Shown one piece after another: positions 37,650-45,617 of a DNA stretch of 64,000 nucleotides. How positions within the stretch are numbered: the first letter of the stretch is position 1; each line of letters opens with the position of its first letter. Origin of the DNA: Methylobacterium nodulans ORS 2060. GTDB lineage: Bacteria > Pseudomonadota > Alphaproteobacteria > Rhizobiales > Beijerinckiaceae. The stretch lies in contig NC_011892.1 in the NCBI RefSeq assembly GCF_000022085.1, forward strand, positions 372,001 to 436,000, read 5' to 3'. The position numbers and the translations under genes are program-made. Under the pieces are notes generated by a model, which saw only the letters and a program-made list of their open reading frames with translations, was not told the origin of the DNA and did no database searches.

Positions 37650-37900
37650 GCTTCGGTCCATCGGGAGGCGCGTATAATGGAAGCGTACGCCCTCGGGCCC
37701 GTGCATGTGGTCGTCGCCGAACAGCGAGGCCTTCCAGCCGCCGAAGGAATGGAAGGCCATCGGCACCGGGATCGGCACGTTGATGCCGACCATGCCCACC
37801 TGGATCGCGTGTGCGAACTCGCGCGCCGCGTCGCCGTCGCGGGTGAAGATCGCCGTGCCGTTGCCGAACTCGTGCTCGTTGATGAGCCGCGCGGTCATTG
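37650..37900 (-). pseudogene. mmsA: 3' fragment of a second mmsA-type dehydrogenase gene
   Basis: This encodes [20 protein letters not shown], then [39 protein letters not shown] and [10 protein letters not shown], the conserved C-terminal part of methylmalonate-semialdehyde dehydrogenase. The 5' three quarters are missing: the sequence upstream of about 37897 is unrelated. The real ending after YTRL is also replaced. About 85 bp (37812-37896) match 888-972 of the other broken mmsA at roughly nine tenths identity, so these are remains of two diverged copies and not one split gene. Confidence 0.8.
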
Positions 37901-38014
37901 TTCGTCGGCGACGAGGAGCTTCGTGGTTCGGCCCGGCCCTCGAGAGGCTGATCATCCTGCTCTATTTTGGCGCGGCAGGGTGCGCCCCGGTTCTTTTGGC
38001 GCTACGAAACCCGC

Positions 38015-38926
38015 ATGTCTCTCCGGGCCCTCAGAACACTGGTTGCGATTGCGCAGTGCGGCTCCCTCGGGCGTGCCGCGGAGGCGGTCGGGCTCACGCA
38101 GTCGGCGGTCAGTCTTCACGTTCGTGCGCTAGAGCAGGAGTTCAGGATAAGCCTGTTCGACCGGTCCCGGCGCCAGCTCGTGCTGACCGATGCGGGACGC
38201 ACGGCCGTCGTTCGGGCGCGGGAAATCCTGGCCCTCTACGACGGCATCGCCTCCGAACTGGCGGACGGTGGTGAGTTGGCCGGCCGGCTGCGGATCGGGG
38301 CGATCCAAACGGCTCTAGCCGGTCCCTTGCCGGATGCTATGGCGACCCTGCGCACGGCCCATCCCCGGCTTCGTATCCACGTCGCCTCCGGCATGTCGGC
38401 CGAGCTGGCGGGGCGGCTCGACATGGGAGAGATCGATGCGGCGATCACCACCGAGCCCGTCAAGCCGCATCCGGCAGGTCTGGTGGCGATGCGCCTCTAC
38501 CAAGAAGGTTTCTGGGTCGTGGCACCGCCGGGCGCGACGGAGCGAGACGCAAGCCGCCTGTTGCAGGAATGGCCCTTCATCCGCTTCGACCGGCGTGTCT
38601 GGGCAGGGCGGATCATCGATCAGGAGCTGCGTCGCATGCGCCTCCGTGTGGACGGCGACGTCGAGCTCGACAGCCGGGAGGGCATTCTGCGCATGGTGGC
38701 CGCGGGTCTCGGGGTAGCCATCGTGCCCTTGTCGGAAGTTGCACGCGCGGCACTCGGACCCCTGACCTGCCTTCCGTTCGGCGACCCGCAGCGTCACCGC
38801 TGGGTCGTCCTCCTGGAGCGCGAGGATCGGCCGGCGCACCGGCTCGCCTGCGCTCTGGCGGAAGCCGTCCGCCTCGCGGCCACTGACATCGGCATGCCTG
38901 CGCCACCAGCCGACCCCGAGGGATGA
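38015..38926 (+). CDS. LysR-family transcriptional regulator
   Basis: A 303-residue LysR regulator: GSLGRAAEAVGLTQSAVSLH is the DNA-binding helix pair, then LFDRSRRQLVLTDAGR, and the effector half starts GRLRIGAIQTALAGPLP. The ATG at 38015 gives the normal short N-terminus (MSLRALRTLVAIAQCGSLG). The closest relative in the window is the LysR at 36363-37283. Its target is unclear: the downstream SoxC gene is 500 bp away on the same strand, and the mmsA fragment upstream is dead. Confidence 0.87.
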   Translation: MSLRALRTLVAIAQCGSLGRAAEAVGLTQSAVSLHVRALEQEFRISLFDRSRRQLVLTDAGRTAVVRAREILALYDGIASELADGGELAGRLRIGAIQTALAGPLPDAMATLRTAHPRLRIHVASGMSAELAGRLDMGEIDAAITTEPVKPHPAGLVAMRLYQEGFWVVAPPGATERDASRLLQEWPFIRFDRRVWAGRIIDQELRRMRLRVDGDVELDSREGILRMVAAGLGVAIVPLSEVARAALGPLTCLPFGDPQRHRWVVLLEREDRPAHRLACALAEAVRLAATDIGMPAPPADPEG

Positions 38927-39433
38927 AGCCTGTCTCGGCATGAGGGCTGCTCGTCCTCCCAGACAGGAATGAGACCGCCCGGCCGCCACAAGGCTCACAG
39001 CGCAGGAGCTGATTGAGGATTCCTTGATCTAAGCACGAATTATTCGCATTTTTCCTCACGGTGGCCACGGGGTACGATCACTCGATCTGAGGCGATTGTC
39101 GCATGTCCGCCCTCGCAATGGTGCCCGCTCGAGCGCATCCGCTCTCCTGCCGTTACGGCGGGACGGCATGTTGCCCAAGGCCGGGTTAGTCTCCGGTGGA
39201 TCTGACCCGCCGCAAGCCGGCCGTTTCCGCACCCGCGCATGTCGTAGGCGCTGCAAGCAGGATGGTCGTAGCTGCGTCGGCCGCCGACGCGCTGCGACTG
39301 CAGCTCACACAGTCATCGCCAGGACTGTGTGTTCGTGACGTGGAACTCGCGCCTGAGGACAAACGGCGCCCGTCCTCGGGGATGATCGCCAGCAAGTCCC
39401 AACAAGGGTGCAAGCTTCGGAGGATACGTGACG
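38927..39433. other. 507-bp spacer upstream of the soxC-like gene
   Basis: No gene is supported. A small AT-rich patch (GCACGAATTATTCGCATTTT at about 39034) could hold a promoter for the plus-strand sulfite dehydrogenase operon. Confidence 0.35.
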
Positions 39434-40723
39434 ATGAAGGATGCAGACCGAGACGATGACCTTGTCTCGCGGACGCGAAGGCGCTTCCTTGGTCAGGGTG
39501 CGGCACTCGTGGGCGGAGCACTGGCCGGAGGCGCTGCGGCCGGGACCGCTCGTGCCGAACGTACCGCTCCGGTTCCGAACGCCCCGCCTAATGTTCCGGA
39601 ATGGATGAAGGCTCCGGGGGCCGATGTTGGCAGCGAACTCTACGGAACACCGTCGCGCTTCGAAAAGGAGGTCGTCAGAAATCTTGCCAGGAATCTCAAG
39701 CAGTACACCTCCGCATCAAGCCGGGCGCCGCTGCAAGAATTCGACGGCATCATCACACCAAATGGACTCTTCTACGAGAGACACCATGGGGGAATTCCGG
39801 ACATCGATCCGGCGCAGCATCGCCTGATGGTCCACGGCCTGGTCGAGATACCGCTGCTGCTGACGATGAACGACATCCGCCGATTTCCGTCTGAGTCGCA
39901 CATCTACTTCATCGAATGCTCCGGCAATCCGGGTTTCGAAGCGATGAACGGCCGGACGGCGTCGGACCTCGTCGGGCTCGTCAGCTGCGCCGAATGGACG
40001 GGCGTCCGCCTCAAAACCGTTCTAGAGGAAGCCGGCCTCAAGCCGGATGCCCGATGGGTCGTTGCGGAAGGCGCGGATGCCGCCGCGCTCACGCGGAGCA
40101 TACCCATCGAGAAATGCCTCGACGATGCCCTGCTCGTTTACAGCCAGAACGGCGAGCGGCTGCGTCCGCAGCAAGGTTATCCGCTGCGCATCGTCCTGCC
40201 CGGCTTCGAGGGCAACATGAACGTGAAATGGCTGCGCCGCCTCAACGTGACGGCGGAACCAGCGTATTCGCGTGAGGAAACCTCGAAATACACCGACTCG
40301 ATGCCGGACGGTACCGCGCGCCAGTTCACCTTCTACATGGAGGCCAAATCCATTATCACCCGCCCCTCCGGCACGCACCGGATCGAGAAGGGTTTCAATG
40401 AGATCTCGGGCCTCGCCTGGAGCGGTCATGGACGAATCACGCAGGTCGAGGTTTCAGTCGACGACGGCAGGACTTGGCAGGCTGCGCAGCTGCAGGAGCC
40501 GGTCCTGACCCGGGCGCTCACGCGCTTCCGCTTTCCCTGGACTTGGGACGGTCGACCGACGGTGATCTTGAGCCGCGCGACGGACGAGACCGGCTACCTC
40601 CAGCCGAGCCTCGCCGAGCTGACGGCGGTGCGCGGGATGAAGTCGTTCTACCACAACAACGCCATCATACCTTGGCGCATCACGGCGAGCGGGGAGGTCA
40701 CGAATGGTTTCGTCAAGGCATAG
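39434..40723 (+). CDS. soxC: SoxC-type molybdenum sulfite/sulfane dehydrogenase
   Basis: A 429-residue sulfite oxidase family protein. The N-terminus has a twin-arginine signal (SRTRRRFLGQGAALVGGA). The molybdenum Cys is in YFIECSGNPGFEAMNG, and the C-terminal dimer domain has GLAWSGHGRITQVEVSVDDG. The sequence from LYGTPSRFEKEVVRN through ITPNGLFYERHHGGIPDIDP is characteristic of SoxC. The ATG at 39434 has GGAGGA ten bases upstream; a GTG at 39428 is less well spaced. It overlaps a cytochrome c gene, its likely electron acceptor. Confidence 0.87.
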   Translation: MKDADRDDDLVSRTRRRFLGQGAALVGGALAGGAAAGTARAERTAPVPNAPPNVPEWMKAPGADVGSELYGTPSRFEKEVVRNLARNLKQYTSASSRAPLQEFDGIITPNGLFYERHHGGIPDIDPAQHRLMVHGLVEIPLLLTMNDIRRFPSESHIYFIECSGNPGFEAMNGRTASDLVGLVSCAEWTGVRLKTVLEEAGLKPDARWVVAEGADAAALTRSIPIEKCLDDALLVYSQNGERLRPQQGYPLRIVLPGFEGNMNVKWLRRLNVTAEPAYSREETSKYTDSMPDGTARQFTFYMEAKSIITRPSGTHRIEKGFNEISGLAWSGHGRITQVEVSVDDGRTWQAAQLQEPVLTRALTRFRFPWTWDGRPTVILSRATDETGYLQPSLAELTAVRGMKSFYHNNAIIPWRITASGEVTNGFVKA

Positions 40724-41261
40724 GCTGTCCGCCTGCGCCGCCGCCCTGGTCGCGCTCGTCGCGGCGGCCGATGCGGGGGAGCGCTATGGCATCGGGCGCC
40801 CGGCGACGCAGGCGGAGATCGCGGCCTGGGATATCGATATCGACCGCGACGGCCGGAAGCTTCCGCCCGGACGCGGCAGCGTCGCGCATGGCCGTGAGGT
40901 GTTCGACACGCAGTGCGCGAGCTGCCACGGCGAGCGCGGGGAAGGCGGCATCGGAGACCGGCTGGTCGGCGGTCAGGGCAGCCTCGCCTCGGGCAAGCCG
41001 GTCAAGACCGTCGGCAGCTTCTGGCCCTACGCACCGACGCTGTTCGACTACATCCGGCGCGCCATGCCCCTGAACGCGCCGCAATCCTTGAGCGATGATG
41101 ACGTCTATGCAGTCTCAGCCTACATCCTCAAGCTGAACGGCCTCGTCCCGGACGACGCCGTCCTCGATCCGGCGTCCCTGGCGAGGATCAGGATGCCGAA
41201 TCGCGACGGGTTCGTGCCGGATCCTCGGCCGGACGTGCATCGATCGAACGCCTCGAAATGA
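40704..41261 (+). CDS. Monohaem cytochrome c, SoxD-like partner of SoxC
   Basis: A 185-residue exported cytochrome. After a signal peptide (residues 1-24) comes YGIGRPATQAEIAAWDIDID, a sequence typical of the SoxD N-terminal domain. The haem site is CASCH, and a Met ligand candidate lies in RRAMPLNAPQSL. Classical SoxD proteins have two haems and about 350-400 residues; this protein keeps one domain, like shorter SoxD/SorB partners. It overlaps soxC by 20 bp, so the two are co-translated. Together they would oxidise sulfite or sulfur intermediates in the periplasm. Confidence 0.85.
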   Translation: MVSSRHRLSACAAALVALVAAADAGERYGIGRPATQAEIAAWDIDIDRDGRKLPPGRGSVAHGREVFDTQCASCHGERGEGGIGDRLVGGQGSLASGKPVKTVGSFWPYAPTLFDYIRRAMPLNAPQSLSDDDVYAVSAYILKLNGLVPDDAVLDPASLARIRMPNRDGFVPDPRPDVHRSNASK

Positions 41262-41265
41262 CAGA

Positions 41266-41289
41266 GGCCGCCCCCGATCGGGGGCGGCC
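41266..41289 (+). terminator. Perfect 24-bp palindrome after the soxC-cytochrome operon
   Basis: The GC-rich palindrome GGCCGCCCCCGATC and its complement start five bases after the cytochrome stop codon. It would form a very stable hairpin. There is no following T-run, so it is either an atypical terminator or an RNA-stabilising stem. Confidence 0.55.
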
Positions 41290-41498
41290 CGGTTTCGTCG
41301 TCCCGGCCCTGGAGGCCGGCGCCGGCAAAGCAGCAACCCGCAGATCGCGGGAGCCGCCGCCGGATGAGGCGGGGCGGTGCTCCTCCCGGTGTCGGGCGCC
41401 GCTCTGGCGGTGGAGGATCTCGGAAACCTCCGGGGTGGAGGTCGAGCGGTATGGCTCGCCGCCCACCGAGGTTCGGGATCGCAGCTTGAGACAATTCG

Positions 41499-42717
41499 AT
41501 GGCATATCCAGGAAACAGTACTGCCGCCTGCGTAGCGGCACCCGGCCTCACCAGTGCGGCGGATGCGAGCCACGAGCGGAGCAACATCGTCCGGCTCGGC
41601 ATCGCGCAGGCGCTTGCCGGCGCGAACACCACCGTCGTCTACGAGCCCAGCGCTCGCGACCCTGCCGATCTCCATCTTCGTGGTCGGCATGGCGGTCTGC
41701 ACGCTGCCAGCCGGCTTCGTCGCCCAGCGGTACGGACGGCGCGCCGCGTTCCTGACGGGGACGGCCTGCGGGGTGCTCGTTGGCCTGCTGGCCGCTGCCG
41801 CGATCGTGCTCGGCGCGTTCTGGCTGTTCTGCGTCGCGACATTCTTCGGCGGCGCCTACGCCGCCGTGGTGCTCTCCTTGCGCTTCGCCGCGGCGGATTG
41901 CGTGCCCCCGGCGCGGCGCCCGCGGGCGCTTTCGGCCGTCATGGCGGGCGGCGTCGCCGCTGGGGTTATCGGGCCGCAGCTCGTGACCTCCACCATGAAC
42001 CTGTGGCCCCCTCACCTCTTCGCGGTCACCTATCTCGCCCAGGCCGGCGTGGCGGTCCTGTCCGCCATCGTCCTCGCCGGCGTCAGGCTGCCCATGCCGT
42101 TGGCGGCCGATCGTGCCGGTGGCCGCCCGCTGATCGCGATCGCGCGCCAGCCCCGCTTCATCACGGCGGTGATCTGCGGGGCGGTCTCGTACATGCTGAT
42201 GAACTTCGTCATGACCTCGGCGCCGCTGGCGATGCGGCTCTGCGGCCTGCCGCAGGAAGCGTCGAACCTGGGCCTCCAATGGCACGTGATCGCCATGTAC
42301 GGGCCGAGCTTCGTCACAGGGCGGCTGATCGCGCGGCTCGGTGCGCCGTGGATCATCCTGGCCGGGTTGGCGCTCACGGCCGCGTCCGCGGCGGTCGGGC
42401 TGACGGGCGTGGACATGGCGAATTTCTGGCTGACGCTGATCCTGCTCGGCATCGGCTGGAACTTCGGCTTCGTCGGCGCTTCAGCACTGGTGCTGGAATG
42501 TCACCGGCCGGAGGAGCGAGCCCGCGTGCAGTCGCTCAACGACTTCATCGTGTTCGGGATGATGGTCCTCGGCTCCTTCTCGTCGGGCAGCCTGCTGACG
42601 TCCTATGGCTGGACCATGATCTGCTGGGTGACCTTCCCGCCCCTGGTCCTTGCAGCCGTGACGCTCGTCATGACTGCGTCGTTCCGTTCTCCCTCCATCG
42701 ACCACCTGCGGTCCTGA
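41499..42717 (+). pseudogene. MFS transporter with a deletion/frameshift near the N-terminus
   Basis: The first frame from ATG 41499 reads RSNIVRLGIAQALAGANTTVVY, the start of TM1. The rest of the protein, from about 41655, is in another frame as PALATLPISIFVVGMAVCTL and continues through eleven helices to 42717. About ten residues that join TM1 and TM2 in related transporters are absent at the break, so a short deletion with frame change is more likely than a single-base error. The total would be about 400 residues. The substrate is unknown. It follows the soxC operon by about 240 bp and precedes a nitroreductase gene. Confidence 0.72.
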
Positions 42718-42784
42718 CCACTCGAGAATGCGCCGGATGGCGCGGCAGCCGATGGCCGGGGTTCCCGACAGACCGGAGCAGCCC

Positions 42785-43633
42785 ATGAGCGAGACATCTT
42801 ACTCCGCGGCGCGGATAGCAGCCGTGTTCCGCGAGCGGTTCGGGGATGAGGTGGCGGCCGATCCCGGTCTGAACGGCCTCGCCGAGATCCACCGGATCGC
42901 CGCGCATCACGTTCATCGCCGCTATGCCGACCGCCCGGTCGATCCGGCGCTCGTGCGGCTGCTCTGCGCCTGCGCGCTCTCCGCCCCATCGAAGAGCGAT
43001 CTCCAGCAGCGCGACGTCGTGATCGTCAGCGACCCCGACCTGCGCCGGCGCATCGCCGGACTCCTGCCGCACATGCCCTGGGTGGGGGTGGCACCGGCCT
43101 TTCTGGTGGTCTGTGCCAACGGTCGCCGCCTGCCCCAAATCTCGATTCTGCGGGACAAGCCGTTCCCGAATGACCACCTCGACCTATTCTTCAATGCGGT
43201 CGGTGACGCCGCCATTGCGTTGACGACCTGCCTGCACGCGGCGGAGGCCGTTGGGCTCGGAGGCTGCCCGATCAGCGAGATCCGCAACCATGCCGCTCAG
43301 GTGAGCGCATGGCTCAACCTGCCGGAGCGCGTAATCCCCTTTGCAGGGCTCTGCCTTGGCTGGCCCGCCGGCGAGAGCCGGATCAGCCCGCGCCTGCCAC
43401 TTGCCATGACCCTGCACGAGAGCCGCTACGACGAAGGCGACCTCGCGGCCGGGATCGCCGCCTATGACGAACGGCGCGAGGCGATCCTGCCCTATCCCGA
43501 GCAGCGCCAGACGGCGCGGTGGGGCGTGGCGGAGGCGTATGGCTGGTCCGAGGACAAGGCTAGACAATACGCCGAGCCGCAGCGTGCCGATTTTGGTGCC
43601 TTCGTGCGACGGAGCGGCTTCAACTTGGACTAA
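42785..43633 (+). CDS. Nitroreductase-family FMN oxidoreductase
   Basis: A 282-residue nitroreductase-fold flavoprotein. The FMN phosphate region is in HHVHRRYADRPVDPALV, then LSAPSKSDLQQRDVVIV, the segment GDAAIALTTCLHAAEAVGLGGCPI and LCLGWPAGES are typical of the NfsA/NfrA-type group. Such enzymes reduce nitroaromatics, quinones or flavins with NADPH. The ATG at 42785 is preferred to the upstream in-frame ATG codons from 42728, which would add unrelated residues. It stands 67 bp after the broken MFS gene on the same strand. Confidence 0.85.
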   Translation: MSETSYSAARIAAVFRERFGDEVAADPGLNGLAEIHRIAAHHVHRRYADRPVDPALVRLLCACALSAPSKSDLQQRDVVIVSDPDLRRRIAGLLPHMPWVGVAPAFLVVCANGRRLPQISILRDKPFPNDHLDLFFNAVGDAAIALTTCLHAAEAVGLGGCPISEIRNHAAQVSAWLNLPERVIPFAGLCLGWPAGESRISPRLPLAMTLHESRYDEGDLAAGIAAYDERREAILPYPEQRQTARWGVAEAYGWSEDKARQYAEPQRADFGAFVRRSGFNLD

Positions 43634-44159
43634 CGAACCCGATTGGGTTCAATGGCAGCGGCGGAGCCGCTCTCGACGCGATGGCCCGCGCGGCGCAGAC
43701 TAGAGTCTGAACTCAATCAGCTTGGCTGTATAAGGGCCGCTATGGGTGGAGGCTATGTGAAAACGGCTGCCGCTGGGGAGCGTGTAGAACGATCTCCTCC
43801 ACATCGAACGATGGCCAAGGCGAGATCACATACACTTCTACACGCCGGCCATATTGGGGAAGATCTTACTATGCCATCCAGGCGATGCGCTGTTTTCACA
43901 CGGCCTTGGTGGAAAGCGGACTTGGCGCTGCCGGTTCAGCGCCCCGGACGGCTCTGGTATGCCGTAGCTTCGACGGAGGGCAGCGGCATGGGTCGGTCGC
44001 GCGACTTCACTTTCGTTCCGGCCTCGATGGCCTTGCGATAAGTTGTCTCTGCAAGGCTCACCGAGTGCTGTCCTCATGACATCAAGGCAGAGACGCTTCT
44101 AACAAGGTTCCGGCTCTCGCCAACAAATCTGCTTGATGTCGGTCAAGGAGGCATAGATC
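43634..44159. other. 526-bp spacer with a dispersed repeat and decayed sequence
   Basis: No intact gene is seen. The stretch 43706-43751 repeats 14163-14208. Further on, GTGAAAAC at about 43756 and its complement GTTTTCAC near 43892 could be traces of an old insertion-sequence end pair or an RNA stem. No transposase is recognisable. Confidence 0.4.
43706..43751 (+). repeat. Dispersed 45-bp repeat, copy 2
   Basis: GTCTGAACTCAATCAGCTTGG and the following bases match 14163-14208 with scattered differences. The orientation is the same as in copy 1. Confidence 0.5.
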
Positions 44160-44615
44160 GTGAAAGCAATCCAGGACCATTACCCACCGAACTTCGCTCA
44201 CTGTTATGGATGTGGACCGGCAAATCCTTTTGGCCATCACTTGAAAAGCTACCTGTTAGACAATCATACTGAAGCACGTTTCACGCCAGACCAGCGCTAC
44301 AGCGGGGGCGTGCCGGACAATGTTTACGGCGGGATGATTGCCTCGCTGCTGGACTGCCATGGGACGGCCTCGGCGGCGGCGTTCGCCTACCGTGCCCGAG
44401 GACGGGCGATGGGCGACGAGGGTCCACCGATCAGATTTGTCACAGCCTCGCTGCACGTCAACTTCCGCAAGCCGACACCTCTGGGTGAAGAACTGCTCAT
44501 CACTTGTAAACTTAAGTCGCTGGAAGGCAAGAAGGCCCTTGTTCTGCTGTCACTCAGTGCGCGCGGCGAAGAATGCGCACGGGGTGAAATGCTCGCCGTC
44601 GAACTTAAGTCGTGA
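44160..44615 (+). CDS. PaaI-family hotdog thioesterase-like protein
   Basis: A 151-residue single hotdog domain. CYGCGPANPFGHHLKSY at the N-terminus, the helix motif DNVYGGMIASLLDCHGTA, and TASLHVNFRKPTPLGEEL identify the PaaI/DUF4442-like acyl-CoA thioesterase group. The start is GTG at 44160 with a clear AAGGAGG site eight bases upstream. The AhpD-like gene follows 60 bp later on the same strand. The acyl substrate is not determinable. Base composition is lower in GC than in the surrounding genes, suggesting separate acquisition. Confidence 0.85.
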   Translation: MKAIQDHYPPNFAHCYGCGPANPFGHHLKSYLLDNHTEARFTPDQRYSGGVPDNVYGGMIASLLDCHGTASAAAFAYRARGRAMGDEGPPIRFVTASLHVNFRKPTPLGEELLITCKLKSLEGKKALVLLSLSARGEECARGEMLAVELKS

Positions 44616-44675
44616 TCGTATCATTATTGCTGAGCTTATGCGCTACTCGCTCCATTTGACAATGGGAGGAACACT

Positions 44676-45254
44676 ATGAACTCACGCACCAACGCCCCGA
44701 TCGGCCGCTATCCTGTTTCCACGCTGTCGGACATGCCGGCAGACATCCGCGACCGGCTGCTTGCTGTACAGGAGAAGTCCGGCTTCATTCCCAACGTATT
44801 TCTGGTCTTTGCGCACCGGCCGGACGAGTTCCGCGCCTTTTTTGCCTATCATGATGCGCTGATGGACAAGCCCAGTAACCTGACCAAGGCCGAGCGTGAA
44901 ATGATCGTGGTGGCGACCAGCAACGCGAACCAGTGCCAGTATTGCGTCGTCGCACACGGCGCAATCCTGCGCATTCGGGCAAAGAACTCTCTGATCGCCG
45001 ACCAGATTGCGGTCAATTACCGCAAAGCAGATATTACAGCGCGTCAAAAAGCGATGCTGGATTTCGCCATGAAGGTGGCGCTCGAGGCTTACGCAGTCGG
45101 TGAGGATGATTTCTCTACGCTGGCGCAGCACGGATTCGACGCGGAAGATGCTTGGGATATTGCCGCGATCTCGTCCTTCTTCGGGATGTCGAACCGAATG
45201 GCAAACGTCACCAGTCTGCGACCCAACGACGAGTTCTATACCTTGGGCCGATAG
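44676..45254 (+). CDS. Peroxidase-related carboxymuconolactone decarboxylase (AhpD-like) protein
   Basis: A 192-residue protein of the AhpD/CMD family. The redox motif is QCQYCVVAHGA (Cys-x-x-Cys with His three residues later, about residues 89-96), preceded by LTKAEREMIVVATSNAN, and the C-terminus has SSFFGMSNRMANVT, the uncharacterised peroxidase-related signature. It probably reduces peroxides through its vicinal Cys pair. The ATG at 44676 has a GGGAGGA site. It is likely co-transcribed with the thioesterase gene. Confidence 0.87.
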   Translation: MNSRTNAPIGRYPVSTLSDMPADIRDRLLAVQEKSGFIPNVFLVFAHRPDEFRAFFAYHDALMDKPSNLTKAEREMIVVATSNANQCQYCVVAHGAILRIRAKNSLIADQIAVNYRKADITARQKAMLDFAMKVALEAYAVGEDDFSTLAQHGFDAEDAWDIAAISSFFGMSNRMANVTSLRPNDEFYTLGR

Positions 45255-45332
45255 GCTCTCTTCTATACTGCTCCGCTTGTAGCTGTGGGTCAGGCGCGTG
45301 TCGGACGGACAAGCTCCATGGCGCTGAGCACT

Positions 45333-45463
45333 GGTTCCATACGCCGGCCTTATGTGAATGGCATGAGGGCCGTAGGTGAGATCCGTGGGCTTTCGAGAGG
45401 TCCGCTGCCGGGTGAGGAGCAGCCGTTCCGTTGAACTCGATCGAAGGTCCGGAAGTGGCGCAT
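45333..45463 (+). repeat. Dispersed 131-bp repeat, copy B
   Basis: Begins GGTTCCATACGCCG and ends GTGGCGCAT. It aligns with copy C at 54922-55053 along its whole length with moderate divergence, and its core matches copy A at 9926. It lies in a 363-bp noncoding spacer (45255-45617) between convergent genes. Confidence 0.65.
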
Positions 45464-45617
45464 AGGCGAACAAGCTAACGCGAGCGGAATTCCACCTGAT
45501 CTCTGAGTTTCACTGCTGTCGTCGCCTCACATCGCGCAAAACGTCAAGGAGGTGGACCACTCTTGCTAGATTTGAGCGGCGCGTCTGAGTTTGCCGCAAG
45601 CTTCTGCTGGTGAGAGA

